DNA from: an uncultured Caryophanales bacterium
GTDB lineage: Bacteria; Bacillota_I; Bacilli_A; RFN20; CAG-826
Direction: 5' to 3'
Assembly: GCA_905197045.1 (NCBI GenBank)
Contig: CAJJXG010000002.1
Location: forward strand, 65,437 to 129,436
Length of the DNA: 64,000 bases
The translations under genes were made by a program, and so were the position numbers. This document shows positions 1-9,496 of the stretch, in pieces. Position 1 is the first letter of the stretch; each line of letters starts with the position of its first letter. The notes under the pieces are model-generated. The model saw only the letters and a list, made by a program, of their open reading frames with translations, did no database searches and was not told the DNA's origin.

Positions 1-199
1 TGCTTTAGGGACAATTTATAATGAAGAAGCTAATGTAGATGAGAATGGATATTATTATGGAGTTACAATCTCTTATGTTGCTATGTGGACTGATTATTCT
101 GGTAAACTATATTGCACAGATTACTCTTTATATGAAAACTATATTATTAGCGATGTTTTGGGTGAGTATTTAATGAATGCTCCAGATTTGAATTTATAA
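1..199 (+). CDS. C-terminal end of an unknown protein (partial)
   Basis: An open frame enters from the left edge and stops with TAA three bases before the next ATG, giving 65 residues. The tail is rich in Tyr, Asp and Asn and has no membrane segment, which fits the end of a secreted or surface protein, but no family can be recognised from so little. It runs in the same direction as the following RDD protein and almost touches it, so it is probably the preceding gene of that operon. The start and most of the protein lie outside the window. Confidence 0.6.
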   Translation, partial: ALGTIYNEEANVDENGYYYGVTISYVAMWTDYSGKLYCTDYSLYENYIISDVLGEYLMNAPDLNL

Positions 200-202
200 T
201 TT

Positions 203-1507
203 ATGAATAAGTTATTAACTGTAAGCAAATATAAAAACAACTTGATTGCTAAAAAAAGCAGAGTTTTTTTGAGCAGTTTATTAGATTATTTCATACTTGT
301 TGTTTTGACTTTTATCGTTTTTACGGTTGCTGGAACTCCAATTATGACAAGTTTACCTGTTTTCAATAATGCAATTTCTGAAATTAATGAAAAAACAAGT
401 GATCTATATTCAATTGTTAGCGAGACAAGATTACAAACATTTGATGAAAGCAGCAAGCAACTTGGAAATGTTGAAACTGACGCCATCAATTATTTAAAAA
501 CTTTAATGAAAACGAGCTTATATGTATATGGGAAAACATTACCTGTTTATAATCAAGATACAAATGAATATATACAAGAAAACGTTAAAATCGAAGATAC
601 ATTTTTAAACACAAATAATAATGAATATCCAAATGACAACTTATCTTATTATTGTTTTAACTTCAAAACTAAACACGAAGAATTAAATTGTTTTATATAT
701 GAAGATGTTGATTATTCAAATAATAAAGATGTTTATTTATACGAAAAAGTTTTAGGTTTTGAAAACGAAACTATTTCCACATATTTTGTAAATGATGAAA
801 CTTTTGCAAGCTTTTCAGATGAAATTAAAGAAAAATTGACGAAATATAATGTGCTAACTGAAAAGAATTTAGACAACATAATTGCTATATTAGTCTATGG
901 AGAAAATAACGGCACTATAAATAGCATTTATGATAATCTAATAAATTCTTACAAATTAGGTGTTCAGTTTTTTATTGATGATGTTGAGCAAAATTATGTT
1001 CCATATATAGAAAAAACTAAGGAATTCAACTTGGCTTTCAATAGTTATGCAATGTGCTACATTATTAATTTAGTTTTGTGTTATGTCTTTGCATTTTTTA
1101 TTTTGCAAGTTATTTTGCCTTTACTACTTAAAGAAAATTGTACAATCGCACAAAGGTCGATGAAATTAAGACTATGTAATTTAGATGAAGGAGAACCATT
1201 AGCTTTTAATATCGTAATAAGAAACATTGTTTTATTTTTTATATATTTTAGTGGGATTTTCTTTTCACTATTTTTTTCTAACTTAATGCAAATATCTGTA
1301 TTTCCTATTAATAATTCTAGCTTGAATTTATTAGAGTTTATTGTTTTTTCCTTACTTTTATCAATTCTTTCAGGCGTTTTCTTATTAATTAACAAAAATA
1401 ATCAATTACTTGATCTTTTTTCTGGTTTCTTAGTCGTTAAAGATATTGAAAAATTCGAGAATATTGGAGGCGAATTAACTGAAAATGTTAGCGAAATCAA
1501 AAATTGA
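203..1507 (+). CDS. RDD-family membrane protein with large external loop
   Basis: Predicted membrane protein of 434 residues. Hydrophobic segments lie at about 27-50, 279-302, 337-360 and 371-394. The RDD signature is visible in two parts: an Arg and an Asp at the start of the first segment (SRVFLSSLLDYF) and the loop RSMKLRLCNLDEGEP after the second. Between the first two segments is a polar insert of about 225 residues that would face outside; typical RDD proteins have only a short loop there. RDD proteins are often poorly characterised transport or envelope proteins, and no substrate can be assigned. The next gene is a divergent paralogue whose start lies inside this gene's end (23-base overlap), so the two are translationally coupled and may form a complex. 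Confidence 0.75.
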   Translation: MNKLLTVSKYKNNLIAKKSRVFLSSLLDYFILVVLTFIVFTVAGTPIMTSLPVFNNAISEINEKTSDLYSIVSETRLQTFDESSKQLGNVETDAINYLKTLMKTSLYVYGKTLPVYNQDTNEYIQENVKIEDTFLNTNNNEYPNDNLSYYCFNFKTKHEELNCFIYEDVDYSNNKDVYLYEKVLGFENETISTYFVNDETFASFSDEIKEKLTKYNVLTEKNLDNIIAILVYGENNGTINSIYDNLINSYKLGVQFFIDDVEQNYVPYIEKTKEFNLAFNSYAMCYIINLVLCYVFAFFILQVILPLLLKENCTIAQRSMKLRLCNLDEGEPLAFNIVIRNIVLFFIYFSGIFFSLFFSNLMQISVFPINNSSLNLLEFIVFSLLLSILSGVFLLINKNNQLLDLFSGFLVVKDIEKFENIGGELTENVSEIKN

Positions 1508-2456
1508 GTTAGAATATACAAATGCTAAAATCTACAAGCGATTATTCGCTTCTTTCATTGACTTATTTACAATCTTTTTGTCAACCTTTATCTTTTTTAG
1601 TTTAACTAATATGGTTTTACCTCAAATTGAAGCTTATAAAAACTTAGTTGAAGAAAAAAGCCATTTGTTGGTTGAATCAGGACTATATAATGATGAGCTA
1701 ACATTAGTTTTAGATGTCGTACAAAATGATGAAGAGTTTTCAACTGCTAAAGAAAAGGGCGACTATTTAAAAAAATCGATTGATGGCTTTTATGAATCAA
1801 CATATTTTTTTACTTCTGAAGAAAGCCAAAAAATTAAGGAAGATTATAATGAAAGAAAAGTGAGCTATGTTGTTGATGATACACACATTTTTTCATTAGA
1901 TGGTGAAAATATAGTTGAAAATCCTGTAAATCCTCAATATTTTTATGATTTTTATGTAGAAGAAATTAATAACTATTCTTTGCCGTTTTTAAATCAAAAC
2001 GAACAAATTATTAACGCAAATAAAATTTTATCTATGACTAGTTATGTTTCTTTTACTATCTGGCTTTTACTATTTGTTTTATTCTTTGAATTATTTTTTC
2101 CACTAGTCGTTTTTAAACGTGGAAGATTAACTTTAGGACGAAAAGTTTTTTCAATTGGGTTGATCGATGTTAATGCGTTAAATATTAAAGCTAGTAAATA
2201 TTTAGGAAGAGTTGCTTTTATAGTTATAGTTATGTATGTGATAGGGTTTTTTAGCTTTTTATTGCCACTTTTTGTATCTTTAGGAATGATGTTTATATCA
2301 AAAAGACATCAAGATTTAGTTGATTATGTTTTTAATACTTATGTTGTCGATATTAAAAAAGACGAAATTTATTTAGACCAGTTAGATTTTTTAGATAAAA
2401 CTAATAAAGATAAGAAGGTTAAATTGGAAGATAAAGATTTAACAATAACTAACTGA
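1485..2456 (+). CDS. RDD-family membrane protein, paralogue of the upstream gene
   Basis: Membrane protein of 323 residues with the same plan as the gene before it. The first segment is at about 22-44 and carries the RDD Arg/Asp pair (KRLFASFIDLF). A polar external insert spans about 45-185, a second segment 187-206, the conserved loop RLTLGRKVFSIGLID follows, and the third segment is about 240-265. The C-terminus is a short Lys/Asp-rich tail. The start is an ATG inside the end of the upstream gene. The second Arg motif is closer to the RDD consensus than in its neighbour. Pairing of two diverged RDD proteins suggests a hetero-oligomer. Function unknown. About 120 bases without a clear terminator separate it from the ABC operon. 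Confidence 0.75.
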   Translation: MLAKSKIELEYTNAKIYKRLFASFIDLFTIFLSTFIFFSLTNMVLPQIEAYKNLVEEKSHLLVESGLYNDELTLVLDVVQNDEEFSTAKEKGDYLKKSIDGFYESTYFFTSEESQKIKEDYNERKVSYVVDDTHIFSLDGENIVENPVNPQYFYDFYVEEINNYSLPFLNQNEQIINANKILSMTSYVSFTIWLLLFVLFFELFFPLVVFKRGRLTLGRKVFSIGLIDVNALNIKASKYLGRVAFIVIVMYVIGFFSFLLPLFVSLGMMFISKRHQDLVDYVFNTYVVDIKKDEIYLDQLDFLDKTNKDKKVKLEDKDLTITN

Positions 2457-2580
2457 TTCTAATTTGTTTAAAATGCTGTTTTTTTGCGATGTTAATCAAT
2501 TTATTTAGGTAATTACTCAAATAAAAATTAATATAGAAAACCATGACATTAAATGATAAAGTATAGTACAGGTATTTATT

Positions 2581-4041
2581 ATGGAAATTAAATTAAAACA
2601 TCTAACAAAGGAATTCCCTGGAAATCCTAAAAAGAACATTCCAAACACAATCGCTGTTAACAATTTAGACATTGATATTAAAGATGGCGAACTTTTGGGC
2701 TTATTAGGACCTAGTGGATGTGGTAAATCAACAACACTTTATATGATTGCTGGATTAAAGAGTCCTACTGATGGTGAAATTTGGTTTGGCAATGAAGACG
2801 TTACACATTTAACTCCTGAAAAAAGGGGTATTGGTTTAGTCTTCCAAAACTATGCTCTTTATCCACATATGAGCGTTTATGACAATGTTAAATTCCCTTT
2901 AACAAATTTAAGAGTAGAAACTACTAAAAAAGCATCACGAATTATTGATAATTTAGAAATTATCGATTTGTTAGAGAAACATGCAGATGAAATTTTACAG
3001 ATTATTAAATCATCTCTTTATAAAGACAAAGTTTCTAAAGATGCAAGTGCTAGAAAATTAGTTTATAGATTTCATATAGTTACTTCTCAAGCTGTTCGAC
3101 TTTTTAAAGTCGGCCTTCAATATAGCGACAATCAAGAAGCTTTAATTAAAGAAACTATTGAGAAACTTCAAAAAGAAAACGAAAGAATCAAAGAACTTAT
3201 TGCTAAAAGAGGCTTTTCTTTAAATGAGAAAAACGAATACCTCGATAAAGATGGCTTGACTATTAAAGTAAAAAGAAAACTTACAAAAGATGAAATTGAT
3301 GCTTTAGTTCAAGAAACAAGTCGCTTAGTTCAGATTAATGATTATCTTACTCGTAAACCAAGTGAATTAAGTGGTGGTCAACAACAACGTGTTGCTATTG
3401 CTAGAGCTTTAGTTAAAAAACCTAGAGTTTTACTTCTTGATGAGCCACTTTCTAATTTGGATGCTAGATTAAGAATTCAAACTCGTGAAGAAATAAGAAG
3501 AATTCAAAAGGAAACTGGAATTACTACAATCTTTGTTACTCACGATCAAGAAGAGGCAATGAGCATTTCAGATAGTATTGTTGTTATGAAGGATGGATTA
3601 GAAATGCAAAAGGATAATCCTCAAGAAGTTTATAACAATCCAACAAATTTATTCGTTGCTAAATTTTTAGGAACTCCACCAATTAACGTATTTAATGGAT
3701 ACATTAAAGATAAATCCTTATATATAGGAAATGAAAAAATTTTAACAAGTGATAAATTAACAGAAGATAAAAAGGTCTACGTCGGTATTAGACCTGAAGG
3801 ATTCAATACTGGTGATTTAGTCAATGATAAAGATAAGGTTTTTACTCTTGATGTTAAGCAAATTGTTACTATGGGTAGGGATATGACTGTTATTTGTGGT
3901 CATGATAACTTCATAGGTGAAGCAATTAAAATTATTATTGATAGTGATACCAATGTAAAAATAGGATTAAACAAATTTTCAATCAAGCCTAATAAAATTT
4001 TCATTTTTGATGGCGAAACTGAACAAAGGATTAGATTTTAA
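2581..4041 (+). CDS. ABC importer ATPase, UgpC/MsmX type with helical-domain insert
   Basis: Nucleotide-binding subunit that would power the two permeases encoded next. Walker A GPSGCGKST is at about 43-51, Q-loop Gln at 89, signature LSGGQQQR at 263-270, Walker B LLLDEP at 284-289 and switch His at 321, followed by a C-terminal TOBE/OB region as in the MalK/UgpC/MsmX (CUT1) family. The family is usually 360-380 residues; this one is 486. The extra length is a Lys/Glu-rich, mostly helical insert at about 112-236 between the Q-loop and the signature motif. From memory, Mycoplasma UgpC-like ATPases are also over-long. There is no strong Shine-Dalgarno sequence; a TATAGT box lies only 13 bases before the ATG, so the leader should be very short. 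Confidence 0.9.
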   Translation: MEIKLKHLTKEFPGNPKKNIPNTIAVNNLDIDIKDGELLGLLGPSGCGKSTTLYMIAGLKSPTDGEIWFGNEDVTHLTPEKRGIGLVFQNYALYPHMSVYDNVKFPLTNLRVETTKKASRIIDNLEIIDLLEKHADEILQIIKSSLYKDKVSKDASARKLVYRFHIVTSQAVRLFKVGLQYSDNQEALIKETIEKLQKENERIKELIAKRGFSLNEKNEYLDKDGLTIKVKRKLTKDEIDALVQETSRLVQINDYLTRKPSELSGGQQQRVAIARALVKKPRVLLLDEPLSNLDARLRIQTREEIRRIQKETGITTIFVTHDQEEAMSISDSIVVMKDGLEMQKDNPQEVYNNPTNLFVAKFLGTPPINVFNGYIKDKSLYIGNEKILTSDKLTEDKKVYVGIRPEGFNTGDLVNDKDKVFTLDVKQIVTMGRDMTVICGHDNFIGEAIKIIIDSDTNVKIGLNKFSIKPNKIFIFDGETEQRIRF

Positions 4042-4046
4042 TTTTT

Positions 4047-5000
4047 ATGGAAAGCAAAAATAACTGGAAAGCTTGGCTATATTTAGCGCCTGTCTTAATT
4101 TTAATGGCAGTCTTTACTTTCTATCCTATTTTAAATACTTTTTATATTTCGTTTTTGAAAAATTATAATTATTTAAGACCTGATCAATTTTCTGGGTTTA
4201 CTTTTGATAATTATATCGACATTTTTACTCCTTATATTAGTGGTTCAGGGAGTGGAAGTTACTTCCAAGATGTTGTCCAAATCGCTTTGCCTAATACGCT
4301 TTTATTGACGGTCATTACTGTACCTTTATCAATATTCCTCGCACTAATTATTGCAATTGGATTAAATTCTATTAAATTTTTACAAAAAATATTCCAAACT
4401 GTATTTTTCTTACCATATGTCACTAACGCAATTGCTATTGGTATGGTTTTTGCTGTTATTTTCGATACTGACTATGGTATTTTTAATGCAATTTTTGGGA
4501 CTGCACATCATCCTTGGATTACACCATCTCCTCAATTTCCTGATAATCCAGTAAATTATTGGAGTGGCGTTTTTGCTATTTGCTTCTATATTATTTGGAG
4601 TTCCTTACCTTACAAGATTTTAATTTTCTTAGGCGGTCTGCAAAACGTAGACAAACAATATTACGAAGCTGCTCAAATTGATGCTACACCTAAATGGAAA
4701 ACTATTTGGAAAATTACTATTCCTTTATTGTCTCCTCAAATAATGTATGTTATGGTCACTTCATTTATTGGGGCATTTAAAGAGTATGATAGTGTAATTG
4801 GTCTTTTTGGTGTATCTGGTGGAAATTTTGATCAAAATACTGGTCCTCGAAACATGACGACAATGGTTTATTTTATCTATGATCAGATAGACAAAAATAT
4901 GGTCCATTACGCTAGTGCAGCAGCGGTTGTCTTATTTATCATCATTATGATATTTACCGCGTTACAGTTCTGGGTAAGTAAGAAGAGGGTACATTATTAA
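4047..5000 (+). CDS. ABC importer permease, UgpA/MalF type
   Basis: First permease subunit, 317 residues, with six predicted membrane helices. The EAA loop that docks on the ATPase is present near the C-terminal third (EAAQIDATPKWKTIWK), with Thr where many family members have Gly. It belongs to the binding-protein-dependent CUT1-like class normally associated with sugars, glycerol phosphates or related solutes. It starts five bases after the ATPase stop and is followed one base later by the second permease. The substrate cannot be read from the sequence; the downstream nuclease lipoprotein suggests products of nucleic acid breakdown (inference). Confidence 0.9.
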   Translation: MESKNNWKAWLYLAPVLILMAVFTFYPILNTFYISFLKNYNYLRPDQFSGFTFDNYIDIFTPYISGSGSGSYFQDVVQIALPNTLLLTVITVPLSIFLALIIAIGLNSIKFLQKIFQTVFFLPYVTNAIAIGMVFAVIFDTDYGIFNAIFGTAHHPWITPSPQFPDNPVNYWSGVFAICFYIIWSSLPYKILIFLGGLQNVDKQYYEAAQIDATPKWKTIWKITIPLLSPQIMYVMVTSFIGAFKEYDSVIGLFGVSGGNFDQNTGPRNMTTMVYFIYDQIDKNMVHYASAAAVVLFIIIMIFTALQFWVSKKRVHY

Positions 5001-5001
5001 T

Positions 5002-5931
5002 ATGAGACAAGATTATAACGAAATGGTACTCGTTTTAAAAAACGATAATGTATCAACTGAAACAAAAGAAAAATTAAGCAAGGTAAGCAAGATTATAGGT
5101 TTAACCTTTACTTACTTATTCTTGGTTTTAATGGGAATATTAGTTATCTTTCCTTTCTATTGGATGATAATTACTTCTTTAAAGACAGGCGCCGAAATTA
5201 AAGCTTTACAGCAAACTTTCTGGCCTCAAGTAGTAATGTGGTCAAACTATGTTGATGCCTTTACTAGACTTGATTTTGGAACACTTTTAACAAATACCTT
5301 AATAGTTGGTATTTTCTCAACATTAGGAACCTTATTTACAACTATATTTGCAGCTTTTGCCTTTGCTAGACTTGAATTTAAAGGCAGAGACTTCATGTTT
5401 GCTCTTTTATTAGCAACAATGATGATTCCTGGTGAAATGATGGTTATTTCTAACTATGTTAGCGTATCGTTATTAGGTATGACAGGAGGAACAAATAGAA
5501 TTGGTGCTTATCTTGCAATGATTCTTCCTTTCTTAATTAGTGTCTTCTATATTTATTTGTTAAGACAGAATTTCAAGCAAATACCTAATGAGTTATATCT
5601 CGCAGCTAAGGTGGATGGAAAAAGTGATTGGGCCTTCTTGTGGAAGGTTATGGTACCTCTAGCCATGCCAACATTAACTACAATATTCATCTTGAAATTG
5701 ATGGGAACTTGGAACGCTTACGTTTGGCCAAATTTGATTACAAGTGGCAATAAAGATTTATATCTCATTTCTAATGGTTTAAGAGAAACATTTAACGTTG
5801 CTGGTAATGCTGATGATTACGGCGTTCAAATGGCGGCTAGTGTTATTGTTACAGTTCCATTATTACTTTTGTTTATTATTTTCAGAAAATATATTATGCG
5901 TGGCGTTGGTCGTGCTGGTATAAAAGGTTAA
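5002..5931 (+). CDS. ABC importer permease, UgpE/MalG type
   Basis: Second permease subunit, 309 residues, with a cytoplasmic N-terminal stretch of about 30 residues and six membrane helices. The EAA loop is LAAKVDGKSDWAFLWK followed by a Pro-containing helix, as in the MalG/UgpE group. It forms the translocation pore with the preceding permease. The C-terminus ends in Arg/Gly residues typical of the family. The next gene, the solute-binding lipoprotein, starts ten bases after the stop and has a good Shine-Dalgarno (AAGGAG). Confidence 0.9.
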   Translation: MRQDYNEMVLVLKNDNVSTETKEKLSKVSKIIGLTFTYLFLVLMGILVIFPFYWMIITSLKTGAEIKALQQTFWPQVVMWSNYVDAFTRLDFGTLLTNTLIVGIFSTLGTLFTTIFAAFAFARLEFKGRDFMFALLLATMMIPGEMMVISNYVSVSLLGMTGGTNRIGAYLAMILPFLISVFYIYLLRQNFKQIPNELYLAAKVDGKSDWAFLWKVMVPLAMPTLTTIFILKLMGTWNAYVWPNLITSGNKDLYLISNGLRETFNVAGNADDYGVQMAASVIVTVPLLLLFIIFRKYIMRGVGRAGIKG

Positions 5932-5941
5932 GGAGTTTTTT

Positions 5942-7480
5942 ATGAAAAAGAAATTTAGAAAAGCTTTACTCGCTTTATTAACATGTGGTGTTGTTGGATT
6001 GACTTCTTGTCAATTTGGTTCACCTGTTGACGTTGATCGTGAGTTACCAACTGATGATCCAACTAGCGCCACAGAAATTGTTTTTTGGCATTGTTTAGGA
6101 CATGATAAAACAAGTGTTCTTCAAAACATTGTCGATAAATTCAATGCTGAATATGCAGGAAAATATCAAGTTAGACTTCAAAAAGTTGCTGGTGATTATG
6201 ATTCATTACATGAAAATATCAAAACAAGATTAGCAGCTAATGAAGTTCCTGCTTTAGCAATGGGCTATCCAGATAGTTTTTCAGAATATATTAGTAGTGA
6301 TATGAACTACAGTTCTATTTTACGTCTTGATAGTTACATTGATGATCCAAATTATGGATATACAGATGAAGAACTTGATGATTTTGTAAGTGAATATATA
6401 GAAGAAGGTAGAAATTATCAATTTGAAGGTACTTGGTCTATGCCAATGTATAAGTCTACTGAGATCATGTATTATGATGTTTTCTATTTTGCTGGTGACA
6501 ACCAACAAACCCAAAAGAAATTTGAAAGTATCGGTGGAACAGTTTATTCAGACTACAATAATTTACTTGCACCTTTAACTGGACCTAAAGCAAGTGATAA
6601 AGATGTCGAAGCTTTAAGAAAATTCGTCTCCGAAAACGATGGTTATACTTATGATTTACCAGCTACTTGGGATGAAATGATAACTGTTGCTAGAGCAATG
6701 AATAAAGATAGACAAACTGAAGGAGTTAATGATGAATTTTATCCAGTTGGATATGATAGTGACTCCAATTTATTCATCTCTCAATTTGCTCAAAGAGGCA
6801 TATCTTATACAGTTAATGATGAAGCTAGCCAAGCTACACCATCTGCACATTATCAATTTAATAATAATGATGCTAAAGAGTTTGCAACAGAAATTTATAA
6901 CTTAATTCAAGAAAAAGTTCTCATTACAAAAGGTAGTTTAGGTGGCGATACTTATACTAATGAGTATTTCAATAATAGAAAATGTGTTATGTCAATCGGC
7001 TCAACTGGTGGTAGTACTTATCAATGGAGTGATAACTTTAAAGTTGGCTTAGCACCTGTTCCATATTCTGGAGATACTCCAAAATATATTATGCAAGGAC
7101 CTTCAATTTGTTTCTTTAATAACGAAAATGATTATATTCATAAAGGTGCATGGTTATTCTATAAGATGATGGCTGATCCAGTTAATAATGCTCAACTTGC
7201 TTTACAAAATAGCTATGATCCAATTAGAAACAGTAGTTATGAAACAACAGATTATTTAAGTTATATTGGTAATGCAAATAAAGGTTTAGGATTAAATTAT
7301 GATATTCCTAATGCTACCAAGGAATTAAAAGAATATTACATGACTACTCCAGTATTTATCGGTAGTAGCACAGCTCGTGATCAAATCGGAATGATTATTC
7401 AATATATGGTTGGCCAAAAGATGAGCGTTGAGCAAGCTTTTGAAACAGCATATAACACTTGTGTAAGAGGTGGAAATTAA
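5942..7480 (+). CDS. Extracellular solute-binding lipoprotein of the ABC importer
   Basis: Substrate-capturing component, 512 residues. The first 23 residues are a lipoprotein signal peptide (charged MKKKFRKA, hydrophobic core, lipobox LTSC) with the modified Cys at 23. The mature part resembles the family 1 solute-binding fold (COG1653-like): a VFWHCLG strand near the N-terminus, then WDEM, a Gly/Ser-rich segment and C-terminal helices. It is well preceded by AAGGAGTTTTTT. It is anchored to the outer face of the membrane. Ligand identity is unknown. The mature N-terminus is Asp/Thr/Pro-rich and probably a flexible linker. Confidence 0.88.
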   Translation: MKKKFRKALLALLTCGVVGLTSCQFGSPVDVDRELPTDDPTSATEIVFWHCLGHDKTSVLQNIVDKFNAEYAGKYQVRLQKVAGDYDSLHENIKTRLAANEVPALAMGYPDSFSEYISSDMNYSSILRLDSYIDDPNYGYTDEELDDFVSEYIEEGRNYQFEGTWSMPMYKSTEIMYYDVFYFAGDNQQTQKKFESIGGTVYSDYNNLLAPLTGPKASDKDVEALRKFVSENDGYTYDLPATWDEMITVARAMNKDRQTEGVNDEFYPVGYDSDSNLFISQFAQRGISYTVNDEASQATPSAHYQFNNNDAKEFATEIYNLIQEKVLITKGSLGGDTYTNEYFNNRKCVMSIGSTGGSTYQWSDNFKVGLAPVPYSGDTPKYIMQGPSICFFNNENDYIHKGAWLFYKMMADPVNNAQLALQNSYDPIRNSSYETTDYLSYIGNANKGLGLNYDIPNATKELKEYYMTTPVFIGSSTARDQIGMIIQYMVGQKMSVEQAFETAYNTCVRGGN

Positions 7481-7481
7481 T

Positions 7482-9494
7482 ATGAAAAGAAAGAGTTTTC
7501 TTCTTGTTTCGTTAGTTGCAATTCCTTTTTTAAGCGGATGTGGTGAAAGCGCTAAAGCAGCAACCTTTGTTGATGTTACTAGCGGATCCCCATATGGAAA
7601 AATTACGGACTTTAGTTTAAATGCTAGTGAAACTCATAATGCTGGTGATGTTTTAACATTCAAGGTTAATCCTAATGAAGATTTTAATATTGCTAGCGTT
7701 ACTAATAATGGTCAAGCTGCTACACAAGTTCTTGGACAAGAAAATGTTTACCAAACAACTCTCCAAGAAGGACAAAATAAAATTAGTGCAACTTATACAA
7801 TTGATAAAAATGTCAATGTTTTAGATGAATTTAAACTTAATCTTAGCGAAGAAGATTTTGCTAAATTAATGTATCGCGAAGGAACTAAGTATGATAGTTC
7901 TGCAGTAACAGCTGATAGCTATGGATTTGATTTTAGACAAGATGGTATTGAGCTTGTTAGAACAAATTATTTAGTTGGAAAAGGTGATGAAAATATTAAA
8001 GTTGACGAGTATTTCATGAATTATGTCGACGGCGATACAACTCACGTTGAAACTTTAAAATACGGTTATACAGTTAAAATCAGATATCTTGGAATTGATA
8101 CTCCAGAAAGCAGTAGTGACTTGGAAGAATGGGGTAAAACTGCTGCTTTATATAACGAAAGCAAATTAAAAAATGCTACTTATATTATTCTTCAATCACA
8201 AGGTAGAGCTAAAGGCGATCCAGATAATTATGCCTCTACTGTTGACGGCAATGGTCGTAATTTAGCTTATGTTTGGTATACCGATAAAGAAAATCCAGTA
8301 TTAGAAGATTTTAAATGTTTAAATCTAGAAATGGTCTATCAAGGTTTAAGCCAAGGAATTGGTGATAAAAATGAGATGGGCGAAGAATACTATTATGCTT
8401 TTGATAAGGCAAATTTAAGTGCTCAGGTTAATGCTAGACATGAATATAGCAATCAAAGAGACGAGAATTATTGCTACGCCAAACCTCAAGATTTAACTAT
8501 TGAAGAAATTTATGATAGTGAAACTGGCGGACCTCTTTCTTCACCATATGCTGATGAACAAACTTTATATCGTGTATCAGGCTGGGTTACAAGAAAGGTT
8601 GAAAATGCTTTCTTCTTCCAAAATGATTACGACTATTATGATGATGAAGATACTGGCGCTGGAATTACTCAAGAAGGTCAACTTCCAGAAAAGGCTTTTG
8701 GAATGTATGTTTTCACTTATAGAAGCACCCCAATTAGTGTTGGTGATTATGTTACTGTAATTGGTGTTTTAACTTCTTATGGTGGAAATTATCAAATGAG
8801 TGGTATTTCATATAGTGATTTTGGTGCTAATCCTGAAAGAGACACTATTATTGATTATGATAAAAGTGTAAGTGCAGATAAGGTTAAACCAGTTCAATTA
8901 ACCGCAGAACAATTAGTCGAAAAAGAATATGACCATGTTCTTGTTGAAGTAACAGATGATTTATATTGCTATGATAAGTCCAATGGTAATTTTGGCATTT
9001 GGTCAGATGGTGGAACCACTGAAATCAATCAATATAATTCTACTTATCCTTTCTATAACGATAATAACAAGATAATTTGTTATGCCGATACTACAAGTAC
9101 ACCTAACACTTCTGATAGAAATGGCGGTTATAGACTTGTTTTATCACAAGAAGTTTTACTTCAATATCAAGGTGAAAAATCAACTTCTTATAAATTCTTT
9201 AGCGGTGGCGATAACTATTATTTAAATGATACTGAAAGTGTTATGGTTGATGGCAAGGAATTAAAAGGTGCTGCATATATTTATACCCTTTATAATTGGG
9301 ATACTTCTGGTAAAGCACCTGAATTAATTGTTGATCCAGATCAAATTGATGATAGAGTTATTAAAACTTCTTATACTAAAAAGAAATTGCATTTAACTTG
9401 CATTAGTCAAGATTATATTTCTACTAGTAACGTTGATTACGATCATCAAATGTTAATAGTTTCTCGTGCAGACGTTAAAATTAGTACTTATTAA
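7482..9494 (+). CDS. Thermonuclease-like (SNase) surface lipoprotein with OB-fold
   Basis: Predicted calcium-dependent sugar-nonspecific nuclease on the cell surface. I take the ATG at 7482; an in-frame start four codons earlier would sit inside the previous gene. The signal peptide has lipobox FLSGC with Cys at 20. Residues about 30-110 form a beta-rich domain. The SNase domain, about 160-295, has every expected catalytic position: DGDT (Asp185), KIRYLGIDTPE (Arg201, Asp206, Glu209) and GNGRNLAY (Arg259). An OB-like domain (YRVSGWVTRK ... VGDYVTVIGVL) follows at about 360-447. The C-terminal 200 residues are unassigned. It starts one base after the binding-protein stop, so it is almost certainly co-transcribed with the importer. 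From memory, Mycoplasma nuclease lipoproteins of the MG186/mhp379 type also neighbour such transporters. Confidence 0.88.
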   Translation: MKRKSFLLVSLVAIPFLSGCGESAKAATFVDVTSGSPYGKITDFSLNASETHNAGDVLTFKVNPNEDFNIASVTNNGQAATQVLGQENVYQTTLQEGQNKISATYTIDKNVNVLDEFKLNLSEEDFAKLMYREGTKYDSSAVTADSYGFDFRQDGIELVRTNYLVGKGDENIKVDEYFMNYVDGDTTHVETLKYGYTVKIRYLGIDTPESSSDLEEWGKTAALYNESKLKNATYIILQSQGRAKGDPDNYASTVDGNGRNLAYVWYTDKENPVLEDFKCLNLEMVYQGLSQGIGDKNEMGEEYYYAFDKANLSAQVNARHEYSNQRDENYCYAKPQDLTIEEIYDSETGGPLSSPYADEQTLYRVSGWVTRKVENAFFFQNDYDYYDDEDTGAGITQEGQLPEKAFGMYVFTYRSTPISVGDYVTVIGVLTSYGGNYQMSGISYSDFGANPERDTIIDYDKSVSADKVKPVQLTAEQLVEKEYDHVLVEVTDDLYCYDKSNGNFGIWSDGGTTEINQYNSTYPFYNDNNKIICYADTTSTPNTSDRNGGYRLVLSQEVLLQYQGEKSTSYKFFSGGDNYYLNDTESVMVDGKELKGAAYIYTLYNWDTSGKAPELIVDPDQIDDRVIKTSYTKKKLHLTCISQDYISTSNVDYDHQMLIVSRADVKISTY

Positions 9495-9496
9495 TT

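Noticed and set aside
8500..8760. Open frame inside the nuclease lipoprotein gene
   Set aside because: It is a shifted-phase shadow of the OB-fold region, Met/Leu/Lys-rich and without a ribosome site.
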